Shown here piece by piece: positions 17,065 to 26,262 of a stretch of 33,338 nucleotides of DNA (position 1 is the stretch's first letter; every line of letters starts with the position of its first letter). The DNA lies in the NCBI GenBank assembly GCA_026982655.1, contig JALSGO010000009.1:1-33338 (forward strand), written 5' to 3'. The stretch comes from Candidatus Bipolaricaulota bacterium. Lineage in GTDB: Bacteria > Bipolaricaulota > Bipolaricaulia > RBG-16-55-9. The notes beneath the pieces were generated by a model, which was not told the origin of the DNA, did no database searches, and saw nothing but the letters and a program-made list of their open reading frames with translations. The translations under genes and the position numbers were made by a program.

Positions 17065-17945
17065 GGACCTTGATCGGGTTCGCCCTGGTCGTGGGACTGG
17101 TCTGGATCGGGTTTGGACTCTTCACCTTTACCGTCGACGAGACCCAGAAGGCGGTGGTGCTGCGGTTTGGGGAGATCGTCCGCGTGGTCGAGGAGCCGGG
17201 CCTCTACTTCAAGACGCCCTTCGTCCAGCAGGTGCTCTATCTGGAGGACCGGCTGATGAGCTACGAGCTGACCACCCCGGAGCCGATCATCACCGCGGAC
17301 AAGCAGCGGCTCAACATGGACAGCTACGTGCTGTGGCGCATCCGGGACCCGCGGGCCTATCGGGAGCGCCTCCCCGGCCTGCGGCGGGATGCCGAGGTCC
17401 AGCTCGTGCGGGCGATCCGCGACGCGCTGCGGGACATCGTGGCCCAACAACCCTTTCAGGAGGTCCTCAAGCGGGACTTCCTGGTTGAGGTCCAGCGCCA
17501 AGCGCAACGGGAGGTGGACGCCTTCGGCATCGAGATCGTAGACGTGCGCATCAAGCGGGCCGACCTGCCCGAAGCCAATGAGAAAGCTGTCTATCAGCGC
17601 ATGATCAGCGAACGCAGACAGATCGCGCAGCAGTTCCGCGCCGAGGGCGAGCGCGAGGCCCAGCGCATCCGGGCCGAAGCCGACAAGCGCATCCAGATCC
17701 TTCTGGCGGAGGCCCGCCGCCGGGCCGAGGAACTCAAAGGCGAGGGCGACGCGGAGGCGTTGCGCATCTACGCCGAGGCCTACAACCGGGATCCGAACTT
17801 CTTCCTCTTCTGGCGGACGCTCGAGTCCTACAAGACCGCCCTGGCCCAGAACAGCACCCTCGTGCTCTCCACGGAGAGCGACTACCTCAAGCTCTTGGAC
17901 ATCATGGAGTCGAAGCGCCTGATCGAGGCGCTGAACCGGGAGTAG
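17061..17945 (+). CDS. hflC: FtsH protease modulator HflC (SPFH/band 7)
   Basis: FTFTVDETQKAVVLRFGEIVRVVEEPGLYFKTPFVQQVLYLEDRLMSYE...; 4-nt overlap with hflK. Confidence 0.93.
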   Translation: MRTLIGFALVVGLVWIGFGLFTFTVDETQKAVVLRFGEIVRVVEEPGLYFKTPFVQQVLYLEDRLMSYELTTPEPIITADKQRLNMDSYVLWRIRDPRAYRERLPGLRRDAEVQLVRAIRDALRDIVAQQPFQEVLKRDFLVEVQRQAQREVDAFGIEIVDVRIKRADLPEANEKAVYQRMISERRQIAQQFRAEGEREAQRIRAEADKRIQILLAEARRRAEELKGEGDAEALRIYAEAYNRDPNFFLFWRTLESYKTALAQNSTLVLSTESDYLKLLDIMESKRLIEALNRE

Positions 17946-18701
17946 CTAGAGGTCCCAGCCGAGCAGCTCCGCCAGGCGCCGCATCGTCGGCCCGAGCTCG
18001 GCGTGGATCACCAGATCGGCCATCGCATCGAAGTCCGTGGGGTCGCGGTTGAGGATGGCGAGCCGCGCCCCGCGGGCTTTCGCTTGGGGGACCAGTCCCG
18101 CCACGGGATAGACCTCCAGCGAAGAGCCCAAGGCCAGAAGCAGGTCGCACTTCAGCACCTCGAGCTCGGCCTCCGGGAACGCGGGAGGGAGGAGCTCCCC
18201 GAAGAGCACCACATCGGGCTTGAGCAGCCCCCCACAACGGTCGCAGCGGGGGACGCCCTCCTCGCTCCCTTCCACCTTGCGGAAGACGGTCTCTATAGGG
18301 TAGGGCTGCCGACACTCCACGCAGACCCCGCGGGTGTAGCTCCCGTGGACCTCGAGGACGCGCTTCGAGCCCGCTTTCGAGTGGAGGCCGTCGATGTTCT
18401 GGGTGATCACCGCCCGGAGGAGTCCCTCCTCCTCCAGCTTCGCCAGCACCCTGTGGGTGACGTTGGGCTCAGCCTCGGTGAGCTTGGCAAAGCGCCACTT
18501 CCAGAACTCGTAGAAGCCCTTAGGGTCCCGTCGGAAGCCCTCGACGGAGGCGACCTTCAGGGGATCGACCTGGGCCCACAGGCCGCTCCCCGGGCTGCGG
18601 AAGTCCGGGATGCCCGACTCCGTCGAGACGCCGGCCCCCGTGAGGGCTACGGCGTAACGGGATCTCTCCAGCATCTCTCGGAGCTCTCGGACGCGGTCCA
18701 T
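17946..18701 (-). CDS. cobB: NAD-dependent protein deacylase, Sir2 family
   Basis: ALTGAGVSTESGIPDFRSPGSGLW...ITQNIDGLHSKAGSKRVLEVHGSYTRGVCVECRQ...CDRCGGLLKPDVVLFGE; two CxxC zinc motifs. Confidence 0.93.
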   Translation of the reverse strand: MDRVRELREMLERSRYAVALTGAGVSTESGIPDFRSPGSGLWAQVDPLKVASVEGFRRDPKGFYEFWKWRFAKLTEAEPNVTHRVLAKLEEEGLLRAVITQNIDGLHSKAGSKRVLEVHGSYTRGVCVECRQPYPIETVFRKVEGSEEGVPRCDRCGGLLKPDVVLFGELLPPAFPEAELEVLKCDLLLALGSSLEVYPVAGLVPQAKARGARLAILNRDPTDFDAMADLVIHAELGPTMRRLAELLGWDL

Positions 18702-18710
18702 GGCCCTAGG

Positions 18711-18740
18711 AGCTTAAAGGGAAGCGCTCGCGTCTTGCAA
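18711..18740 (-). promoter_or_regulatory. Candidate cobB promoter: TTGCAA-N18-TAAGCT, near-leaderless
   Basis: TTGCAA at 18735-18740, AGCTTA at 18711-18716; start codon at 18701. Confidence 0.4.
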
Positions 18741-18749
18741 GCCCAAGGG

Positions 18750-18778
18750 TTGCCATCCCCGGAGGGCTTTCATACCAT
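18750..18778 (+). promoter_or_regulatory. Candidate trpF promoter: TTGCCA-N17-TACCAT, near-leaderless
   Basis: Hexamers at 18750-18755 and 18773-18778; ATG at 18790. Confidence 0.5.
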
Positions 18779-18789
18779 AGCAAAGAGCT

Positions 18790-19464
18790 ATGGCTGCCCA
18801 CGGGAGGACCAAGGTCAAGATCTGCGGCCATCGAACCCTCGAAGACGTCCGCGCGGCCCGGGGGGCCGACGCGCTCGGCTTCGTGGTGGCTACCCCTGCT
18901 TCGCCTCGAAACCTCCCGGTGGAACAGGCCCGCGCGCTGATCCGGAGCGCGCGATGCTCTCATAAGATCGTGCTCGTCACCACCGAGAGCGACCCCGAGC
19001 GCTTGGCCCCGCTCGTGGAACGGCTCCAACCCCATGGGCTCCAGGTGCACCGGGAGCTCCCCCCCGCGGAGCTCCGAGGGATCGCCGATGCCCTGCCCCC
19101 CGACGTCGAGCTGTGGGGGCTGCTCGCCGTCCCTCCGGGCGCGGAGGTCTCGGAGCGGGTGGAGAGGGCCCAGGCGCTGGTCCAAGCCCCTCTGGAAGCG
19201 CTCGTGCTCGATACCCACAAGGACGGTCGAAGCGGCGGGACCGGGGTCCCTCACGATTGGGAGGTCAGTCGTCGAGTCCGCGAGGCCGTCCCGCTGCCCG
19301 TGGTGTTGGCTGGAGGGCTCACCCCGGAGAACGTCCGCGCCGCCGTCGCGTGCGTCCGGCCCTGGGCCGTGGACGTCTCCTCGGGCGTCGAGCAGGGGCG
19401 GTACGGACGCAAGTGCCCTCACAAGATCGAGGCGTTCTTGAGGGAGGTGCGCCGCGGTGGCTGA
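18790..19464 (+). CDS. trpF: Phosphoribosylanthranilate isomerase
   Basis: [25 protein letters not shown]...[19 protein letters not shown]...[10 protein letters not shown]...VDVSSGVE. Confidence 0.93.
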   Translation: MAAHGRTKVKICGHRTLEDVRAARGADALGFVVATPASPRNLPVEQARALIRSARCSHKIVLVTTESDPERLAPLVERLQPHGLQVHRELPPAELRGIADALPPDVELWGLLAVPPGAEVSERVERAQALVQAPLEALVLDTHKDGRSGGTGVPHDWEVSRRVREAVPLPVVLAGGLTPENVRAAVACVRPWAVDVSSGVEQGRYGRKCPHKIEAFLREVRRGG

Positions 19465-20704
19465 ACGACGGAAGCGCAAGCTGCATGCCCCAGCTTCCGA
19501 GAGGGAGAGGGAGGAACCGCCCGAGAAGCTGAGCGCCTGGCCTCGGGAGGGGCGCTTCGGCCCCTTCGGGGGACGCTATGTCCCGGAGATCCTGATGCCC
19601 GCTTTGAAGGAACTCGAGGCGGCCTACGAGGAACTTCGAGAGAATCCGAAGTTCCGGCGGGAAGTGCGGGAGTATTTCAGCGACTACGGCGGGCGGCCTA
19701 CGCCCCTCTACTGCGCCCGGAGGCTCACGGCGTGGGCCGGGGGCGCGCGCATTTACCTGAAGCGGGAGGATCTGCTGCACACGGGGGCGCACAAGTTCAA
19801 CAACGCGATCGGGCAGGCCCTTCTGGCCAAGCACATGGGCAAGAGGCGCCTCATCGCCGAGACCGGAGCCGGCCAGCACGGGGTGGCGACGGCCATGGCC
19901 GGGGCCGTCCTGGGGCTTGCCACGGAGATCTACATGGGCGCCTTAGACATGGAGCGCCAGCGGATGAACGTCTACCGCATGGAGCTTCTCGGGGCCCAGG
20001 TCCACCCCGTGGAGACGGGCACGGCCACCCTCAAGGACGCGATCAACGAAGCCTTGAGGGACTGGGCCACGAACGTGCGCAGCACGCACTACGTCATCGG
20101 CTCCGTCGTCGGTCCGCACCCCTACCCCCGGATCGTGCGAGACTTCCAGCGGGTGATCGGCGACGAGATCAAGGGGCAGATCCTGCGCAAGGAGCGCCGT
20201 CTGCCCGATCTGGTCGTGGCCTGTGTGGGCGGGGGGAGCAACGCGATCGGGACGTTCTACCCCTTTGTGGACGACGAGGACGTCCGGCTCTTGGGCGTGG
20301 AGGCCGGGGGGTCTTCGCAGGGGAACGCCGCCTCCATCGTCCACGGCCGCGTCGGCGTGCTCCACGGCGCCAAGACGTATCTCCTCCAGGACGAGTGGGG
20401 CCAGGTGCGGGAGACCCACAGCATCTCCGCCGGGTTGGACTACCCCGCCGTGGGGCCGGAGCACGCCCTCTATCACCACGTGCAGCGCGCGGAGTACACG
20501 GCCGTGACGGACGAGCAGGCCGTGGAGGCCTTCCACCGGCTCTGTGAGCTGGAGGGCATCGTACCCGCGTTGGAGCCCGCCCACGCCCTCTACGCGGCGA
20601 TCGAGCGGGCCCGAGAGCTGGGCAAGAACGGCCTGGTGGTCGTCACCCTCTCCGGCCGAGGGGACAAGGATTTGGAGGTCGTCCTCCGCCATGGAAAGGG
20701 ATAA
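19457..20704 (+). CDS. trpB: Tryptophan synthase beta subunit
   Basis: [16 protein letters not shown]...[46 protein letters not shown]...[15 protein letters not shown]. Confidence 0.98.
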   Translation: MAERRKRKLHAPASEREREEPPEKLSAWPREGRFGPFGGRYVPEILMPALKELEAAYEELRENPKFRREVREYFSDYGGRPTPLYCARRLTAWAGGARIYLKREDLLHTGAHKFNNAIGQALLAKHMGKRRLIAETGAGQHGVATAMAGAVLGLATEIYMGALDMERQRMNVYRMELLGAQVHPVETGTATLKDAINEALRDWATNVRSTHYVIGSVVGPHPYPRIVRDFQRVIGDEIKGQILRKERRLPDLVVACVGGGSNAIGTFYPFVDDEDVRLLGVEAGGSSQGNAASIVHGRVGVLHGAKTYLLQDEWGQVRETHSISAGLDYPAVGPEHALYHHVQRAEYTAVTDEQAVEAFHRLCELEGIVPALEPAHALYAAIERARELGKNGLVVVTLSGRGDKDLEVVLRHGKG

Positions 20705-21551
20705 AGGACAGGGGACATGGCGGACCCGTCGCATCGAGCGCACCTTCCGAGAGCTGCGCGCCCGCGGGGAGGGAGCGCTCTTGGGCTACGTGATGGTCGG
20801 GGACCCCACCCCCTCCCGGTGCCTCGAGTACGCCCGAGCGCTCCTCCGGGGCGGAGTGGATCTCTTGGAGCTGGGGATCCCCTTCTCCGATCCCATCGCG
20901 GACGGCCCCGTCCTCCAGCAGGCCGGGGCTCGGGCCTTGAGGGCCGGGACCACTCCGGAGCACGCCTTCGAGGTGCTGGCCGCTCTGCGCCGCGACCCCG
21001 ACGGCCGGGAGATTCCCCTCGTGGTGATGACCTACTACAACCCCATTTTGGCGATGGGCGAGCGGACCTTCTGCCGCCGCTTGGCCGAGGGGGAGGCCGA
21101 CGGGCTGATCGTCCCCGACCTGCCCCCGGAAGAGGCCCAACCCCTCCGGGAGCAGGCCGAACGCTACCTCCTGGATTTGATCTTCCTGGCCACGCCGGAG
21201 ACCGGGGAGGAGCGCCTGCAGGCCCTGGCCGAGCACACCCGTGGCTTCCTCTACGTGGTCCCCCGCTACGGGGTGACGGGCTCCCCCACAGAGGTGGACG
21301 AACGGAGGCGACGCTTCATCCGACGGGTGCGCGCCCGGCTGCCCGCCGAGCTGCCCCTCGCCGTGGGGTTTGGGATCTCCACCCCCGCGCAGGTCGAAGC
21401 GGTGCTCCGCGCGGGGGCGGACGGGGCGGTGGTCGGAAGCGCTTTCGTGGAGCGCATCGCCCAGGGCACCCCGCCCGAAGAACTGCGCGAGATGGCTGCC
21501 CGCCTCAAGGCCGCCACCCGCAGGGCCTCCACGCTCCCGAAGAGCTCCTAG
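20691..21551 (+). CDS. trpA: Tryptophan synthase alpha subunit
   Basis: [36 protein letters not shown]...[12 protein letters not shown]...[13 protein letters not shown]. Confidence 0.96.
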   Translation: MERDKGQGTWRTRRIERTFRELRARGEGALLGYVMVGDPTPSRCLEYARALLRGGVDLLELGIPFSDPIADGPVLQQAGARALRAGTTPEHAFEVLAALRRDPDGREIPLVVMTYYNPILAMGERTFCRRLAEGEADGLIVPDLPPEEAQPLREQAERYLLDLIFLATPETGEERLQALAEHTRGFLYVVPRYGVTGSPTEVDERRRRFIRRVRARLPAELPLAVGFGISTPAQVEAVLRAGADGAVVGSAFVERIAQGTPPEELREMAARLKAATRRASTLPKSS

Positions 21552-21564
21552 ACGGTAGACGGCG

Positions 21565-22116
21565 ATGGCTCGGGACGGAGAACGCGGGCTGCCCCCCAAC
21601 CTCTACCTGGTGGGGATGATGGCCTCCGGGAAGACGACCTTAGGGCGGATGCTCGCCGCGGCCCTGGGTCGTCCCTTCCTCGATTTGGACGAGCTGATCG
21701 AGGAGGAGGCGGGCCGGACGATCGCGGAGATCTTCGAGCAGGAAGGGGAAGAAGGGTTCCGCAGACGGGAGACCCGGTCTCTTGGGCGGGTAAGCGGCGA
21801 GCGGGGGCTCGTCGTCTCGTTGGGAGGGGGTGCGATCCTGAGGGAGGAGAACCGACGGATGCTCCGGGCCAGCGGCTACTCCATCTACCTGAAGGTGCGC
21901 CCGGAGACGGCCTTGGCGCGCCTGTCGGAACACCCCGTTCGGCCCCTGCTGCGGGGGCTTTCCCTGGAGGAGCGCCTCCGGCTCCTACGCCACCTGCTCC
22001 GCGTCCGGGAACCCTACTATCGAGAGGCTGATTTGGTCATCGAGAACGAGGGGCCTCCGGAGGAGACGCTGGAGCGCCTGCTGAGGACGTTGCGCCGGAA
22101 GGGGTGGGTGGGATGA
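21565..22116 (+). CDS. aroK: Shikimate kinase
   Basis: NLYLVGMMASGKTTLGRMLAAALGRPFLDLDELIEEEAGRTIAEIFEQEGEEGFRRRETRSL...SLGGGAI. Confidence 0.95.
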   Translation: MARDGERGLPPNLYLVGMMASGKTTLGRMLAAALGRPFLDLDELIEEEAGRTIAEIFEQEGEEGFRRRETRSLGRVSGERGLVVSLGGGAILREENRRMLRASGYSIYLKVRPETALARLSEHPVRPLLRGLSLEERLRLLRHLLRVREPYYREADLVIENEGPPEETLERLLRTLRRKGWVG

Positions 22117-23213
22117 GTGCAAGGACCCTCTGGGTGGAGTTGGGAGAGCGACGCTACCCCGTTTACCTCGAGGCCGGGGGGCTGGAGGAGCTGGGAGAGC
22201 TCTACCGGCAGCACGGATTGCAGGGGCGGGCGGCGATCGTCACCGACCGCACCGTGGAGAAACTCCACGCCCGCCGGGCGCTCCGTGCGCTCAAGGAGGC
22301 GGGGATCGACGCCCAAGTGATCCCCGTCCCGCCGGGGGAGTCGAGCAAATCCTGGGAGTGGGCCGATCGGCTCTACACCCGGCTCCTCTGGGGCGGCTTC
22401 GACCGGGAGTCCGTGATCGTGGCCGTGGGCGGGGGGGTCGTCGGGGATCTGGCGGGTTTCGTGGCCGCTACCTATCTGCGGGGGGTCCGCTGGGTCCAGG
22501 TCCCCACGACGCTCTTGGCGCAGGTGGACGCCTCCGTGGGGGGGAAGACGGGGATCAACCACCGCTTGGGGAAGAACTTGATCGGGGCCTTCCACCAGCC
22601 CCGGTTCGTGCTGATCGACCCGCAGGTGCTGGAGACGCTCCCCGAACGGGAGCGCCGGTCGGGGATCGCCGAGGTCCTCAAGGTGAGCCTCGTCCGCGAC
22701 GCCGAGCTCTTCGCGTTCCTCGAGGAGCACGTAGACGGGCTCATCCGGCTCGAGCCGCCTGCCGTCGTGGAGGAAGCCCTCGCGCGGGCGGTGAGGATCA
22801 AAGCGGAGATCGTCGCCGAGGACGAGCGCGAGGTCAAGGGGGTGCGGACGTTGCTCAACTTCGGCCACACCGTGGGCCACGCCCTCGAGGCGGCCACCGG
22901 CTACAGACTCCTGCTTCACGGCGAGGCGGTGGCCTGGGGCATGCGGGTGGAGGCCGCGCTCTCGCGGGCGCGGGGGGCGCTCTCCCCGGAGGAGGAGGAG
23001 CGCGTTCGAGCCCTGGTGCACCGCCTGGGCCTGCCCCCGCTCCCCCCGGCACTTGACATCGAGACTCTAATGGAATATATTCGTCGTGACAAGAAGGTGC
23101 GGGCCGCAAAGCTCCGCATCGTGCTCTTACGGGGGATTGGTCACGCCGAACCGGTCGAGATCCCGGAAGTAGAGCTCCTCGGAGCTCTACGGGAGGGACT
23201 CCAATCGCGGTGA
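22113..23213 (+). CDS. aroB: 3-dehydroquinate synthase
   Basis: VAVGGGVVGDLAGFVAATYLRGVRWVQVPTTLLAQVDASVGGKTGINHRLGKNLIGAFHQP; ATG 22113 overlaps the aroK stop. Confidence 0.97.
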   Translation: MSARTLWVELGERRYPVYLEAGGLEELGELYRQHGLQGRAAIVTDRTVEKLHARRALRALKEAGIDAQVIPVPPGESSKSWEWADRLYTRLLWGGFDRESVIVAVGGGVVGDLAGFVAATYLRGVRWVQVPTTLLAQVDASVGGKTGINHRLGKNLIGAFHQPRFVLIDPQVLETLPERERRSGIAEVLKVSLVRDAELFAFLEEHVDGLIRLEPPAVVEEALARAVRIKAEIVAEDEREVKGVRTLLNFGHTVGHALEAATGYRLLLHGEAVAWGMRVEAALSRARGALSPEEEERVRALVHRLGLPPLPPALDIETLMEYIRRDKKVRAAKLRIVLLRGIGHAEPVEIPEVELLGALREGLQSR

Positions 23214-23231
23214 GGTGAGAGGGAGCGCCGC

Positions 23232-23714
<483 letters not shown>

Positions 23715-23728
23715 TGGAGGGGGGACCG

Positions 23729-23755
23729 CCGAGGCCCCTTCCCCCCGGGCCTCGG
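23729..23755 (+). repeat. GC-rich inverted repeat CCGAGGCCC-N9-GGGCCTCGG in the leader of the RHH gene
   Basis: Perfect 9-nt arms at 23729-23737 and 23747-23755, extendable with GGA...TCC around a bulge; no T-run follows. Confidence 0.6.
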
Positions 23756-23802
23756 TCCGACCCGAGACCGCATTCCATACCAACTAGAGGAGGTGGGCAG
23801 CG

Positions 23803-23976
23803 ATGCCGATGGACAAGCTGAGCATCTACGTCCCGCAGGACAAGCGCCAGTACCGCTTGATCGAGCGGTTGAACAAGCTGGCCAAGAAGCGGGACCGCTC
23901 GGTCAACTACCTCGTGGTCCAGGCGATCATGGAGTTCGTCGACCGCGAGGAGAAGAAGGACAGCCGCGGCAAGTAA
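23803..23976 (+). CDS. Small ribbon-helix-helix (CopG/Arc-like) DNA-binding protein, 57 aa
   Basis: Manual translation MPMDKLSIYVPQDKRQYRLIERLNKLAKKRDRSVNYLVVQAIMEFVDREEKKDSRGK; RBS GAGGAGG upstream; below the ORF-track size cut-off. Confidence 0.75.
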   Translation: MPMDKLSIYVPQDKRQYRLIERLNKLAKKRDRSVNYLVVQAIMEFVDREEKKDSRGK

Positions 23977-23999
23977 CCGCATCCCCCTTGGACCAAGGA

Positions 24000-24054
24000 A
24001 ACGGGGAGCGGATCGGGCTTGCAACCCCCCACCAAGCTCGGTAAGCTCCCCGTT
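24000..24054 (+). repeat. Nested hairpin AACGGGGAGC...GCTCCCCGTT between the RHH gene and tRNA-Thr
   Basis: Perfect 10-nt arms at 24000-24009 and 24045-24054, with an inner GCTTG/CAAGC stem. Confidence 0.55.
24019..24047 (+). promoter_or_regulatory. Candidate promoter for tRNA-Thr(TGT): TTGCAA-N17-TAAGCT
   Basis: Hexamers at 24019-24024 and 24042-24047; tRNA begins at 24062. Confidence 0.35.
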
Positions 24055-24061
24055 GTTCTAA

Positions 24062-24134
24062 GCCGGCGTAGCTCAGCAGGGAGAGCGGCCGCCTTGTAAG
24101 CGGCAGGTCGTCGGTTCGAGCCCGACCGCCGGCT
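24062..24134 (+). tRNA. tRNA-Thr(TGT)
   Basis: GCCGGCG/CGCCGGC acceptor stem, CTTGTAA anticodon loop, GTCGG-TTCGAGC-CCGAC T-arm; no encoded CCA. Confidence 0.95.
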
Positions 24135-24234
24135 CCCCGATCCCTCGCTCCCTGCCCCCTACAGGGCAGAAGGGAGAGTCGAGTAGAGAAGAGAAGTCGG
24201 ATCGGGTAGAATACCCATCCCGAGTGCATCGGTT

Positions 24235-24316
24235 GGAGGGGTACCCAAGCGGCCAACGGGGCCTGGCTGTAAACCAGGTGGCACTGCCTTCGGGGGTTCG
24301 AATCCCTCCCCCTCCA
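24235..24316 (+). tRNA. tRNA-Tyr(GTA)
   Basis: GGAGGGG/CCCCTCC acceptor stem, CTGTAAA anticodon loop, class II long variable arm, GGTTCGAATCC T-loop. Confidence 0.95.
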
Positions 24317-24326
24317 CCCCTCTCGT

Positions 24327-24355
24327 TTGCCGTCCGGAGGGCATCCCGTTATAAT
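24327..24355 (+). promoter_or_regulatory. Candidate promoter for tRNA-Thr(GGT)-tuf: TTGCCG-N17-TATAAT
   Basis: Hexamers at 24327-24332 and 24350-24355; tRNA begins at 24367. Confidence 0.6.
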
Positions 24356-24366
24356 AACGAGACCGC

Positions 24367-24438
24367 GCCCGGGTAGCTCAGTGGTAGAGCGTTCCCTTGG
24401 TAAGGGAAAGGTCGCCGGTTCAATCCCGGCCTCGGGCT
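24367..24438 (+). tRNA. tRNA-Thr(GGT)
   Basis: GCCCGGG/CTCGGGC acceptor stem, TTGGTAA anticodon loop, GGTTCAATCC T-arm; no encoded CCA. Confidence 0.95.
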
Positions 24439-24508
24439 CCCGAATTCCCTTCTCGTACGGGGCACCCCCCGATCGAGAAGTCGATACGGAAATCCGGAGG
24501 AGGTTTGC

Positions 24509-25708
24509 ATGGCGAAGGAGAAGTTCGAGCGGACGAAGCCGCACGTCAACGTCGGCACCATCGGCCACATCGACCACGGGAAGACGACGCTCACCTCGGC
24601 GATCACCCGCGTGCTGGCGCAGCAGGGGAAGGCGAAGGAGAAGTCCTACGCCGATATCGCCAAGGGCGGCGTCGTCCGGGACGCCTCGAAGATCCTGACC
24701 GTCCAGGTGGCCCACGTGGAGTACGAGACGGACAAGCGCCACTACGCCCACATCGACTGCCCCGGCCACGTGGACTACATCAAGAACATGATCACCGGGG
24801 CGGCCCAGATGGACGGGGCCATCTTGGTGGTGGCCGCCGACGACGGGCCGATGCCCCAGACCCGCGAGCACGTGCTGCTGGCCCACCAGGTCAACGTCCC
24901 CTACATCGTCGTCTTCCTCAACAAGGTCGACCTGGTGGACGACCCCGAGCTGGTCGACCTGGTGGAGATGGAGGTGCGGGACCTCCTCAGCAAGTACGAG
25001 TACCCCGGGGATGACGTGCCCGTGATCAAGGGCTCGGCGAAGAAGGCGCTGGAGAACCCGAGCGACCCCGAGGCGATCCAGCCCATCCTCGACCTGCTCA
25101 ACGCGCTCGACGAGTACATCCCCGAGCCGAAGCGCGAGGTCGACAAGCCCTTCCTCATGCCCATCGAGGACGTCTTCTCCATCAAAGGCCGCGGCACGGT
25201 GGTGACGGGCCGGGTGGAGCGCGGTCAGCTCACCCCCGGCCAGGAGGTCGAGATCGTCGGGTTGCGGGACAAGCCGATCAAGACCGTGGCCACTTCGCTC
25301 GAGATGTTCAACAAGACCCTCGACCAGGTGATCGCCGGCGACAACGTCGGGATCCTCCTGCGCGGCGTGGAGAAGGACGACGTGGAGCGCGGCATGGTCG
25401 TCGCCGCCCCCGGGAGCATCACCCCGCACACCAAGTTCGAGGGCGAGGTCTACGTCCTCTCCAAGGACGAGGGCGGACGGCACACCCCCTTCTTCTCGGG
25501 GTACAAGCCGCAGTTCTACTTCCGCACCACCGACGTGACCGGCACCATCACCCTGCCCGACGGGGTGGAGATGGTCATGCCCGGGGACAACGTCACCATC
25601 ACCGCCGAGCTCATCAAGCACATCGCCATGGAAGAGGGGTTGCGCTTCGCCATCCGCGAGGGCGGACGCACCGTGGGCGCCGGGGTCGTGACCAAGGTGA
25701 TCGAATAA
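24509..25708 (+). CDS. tuf: Elongation factor Tu
   Basis: [22 protein letters not shown]...[26 protein letters not shown]...NKVD...; full-length with non-canonical switch I. Confidence 0.98.
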   Translation: MAKEKFERTKPHVNVGTIGHIDHGKTTLTSAITRVLAQQGKAKEKSYADIAKGGVVRDASKILTVQVAHVEYETDKRHYAHIDCPGHVDYIKNMITGAAQMDGAILVVAADDGPMPQTREHVLLAHQVNVPYIVVFLNKVDLVDDPELVDLVEMEVRDLLSKYEYPGDDVPVIKGSAKKALENPSDPEAIQPILDLLNALDEYIPEPKREVDKPFLMPIEDVFSIKGRGTVVTGRVERGQLTPGQEVEIVGLRDKPIKTVATSLEMFNKTLDQVIAGDNVGILLRGVEKDDVERGMVVAAPGSITPHTKFEGEVYVLSKDEGGRHTPFFSGYKPQFYFRTTDVTGTITLPDGVEMVMPGDNVTITAELIKHIAMEEGLRFAIREGGRTVGAGVVTKVIE

Positions 25709-25711
25709 GCG

Positions 25712-25858
25712 ATGGCCGAGCACGTGACGCTCGCCTGCACGGAGTGCAAGCGCCGGAACTACCACACGACCAAGAACCCGCGCACCCATCGGGCCAAGCT
25801 CGAGCTGCGCAAGTACTGCAAGTGGTGCCGCAAGCACACCGTGCACCGCGAGGTCTAA
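25712..25858 (+). CDS. rpmG: 50S ribosomal protein L33
   Basis: Manual translation [48 protein letters not shown]; two CxxC pairs. Confidence 0.95.
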   Translation: MAEHVTLACTECKRRNYHTTKNPRTHRAKLELRKYCKWCRKHTVHREV

Positions 25859-25897
25859 GCGCGGGTATAATGGGTAAAGGAGAAGGCCCGAAGGTGT

Positions 25898-25973
25898 AGG
25901 CCCGTAGCTCAACTGGCAGAGCACCGGTCTCCAAAACCGGGGGTTGGGGGTTCGAGTCCTCCCGGGCCTGCCA
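25898..25973 (+). tRNA. tRNA-Trp(CCA), with encoded 3' CCA
   Basis: AGGCCCG/CGGGCCT acceptor stem, CTCCAAA anticodon loop, GGTTCGAGTCC T-arm, GCCA 3' end. Confidence 0.96.
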
Positions 25974-25997
25974 AGCGACGGAGGGGAATTCACGACC

Positions 25998-26210
25998 ATG
26001 GTCGAGCAGCTCAAGCGGTTCTTGCAGGAGGTCCGGGCGGAGTTCTACAAGATCAGCTGGCCGAGCCGGATGGAGACCTTCGGGCTCACCGTCCTGGTAA
26101 TCACAATGCTGACCCTGTTGACGCTGATCTTGTTCTTCTATGACTTCGCCTTCGGGCGGGCCATCGGCTTCCTCTTTGAGCTCTTCGGCGTCGTGCGCCC
26201 CACCGGGTAG
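25998..26210 (+). CDS. secE: Preprotein translocase subunit SecE
   Basis: MVEQLKRFLQEVRAEFYKISWPSRMETFGLTVLVITMLTLLTLILFFYDFAFGRAI; between tRNA-Trp and nusG. Confidence 0.93.
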   Translation: MVEQLKRFLQEVRAEFYKISWPSRMETFGLTVLVITMLTLLTLILFFYDFAFGRAIGFLFELFGVVRPTG

Positions 26211-26262
26211 GCTTCCGACAAGGGGCGGCGCTCCGCACGTACCGGGGGAGAGGGCGAACGGC

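Noticed and set aside
24000-24054. Interpretation of the AACGGGGAGC/GCTCCCCGTT hairpin as a standard intrinsic terminator
   Set aside because: The loop is 35 nt and the following sequence (GTTCT) is not a convincing T-tract.
25866-25871. TATAAT upstream of tRNA-Trp
   Set aside because: Perfect -10-like hexamer but no recognisable -35 at 16-18 nt; kept out of features, though an extended or weak promoter is possible.
23927-26014. 695-aa minus-strand ORF opposite tuf, tRNAs and rpmG
   Set aside because: Runs antisense through three tRNAs and tuf; no recognisable domain; a GC-driven artefact.
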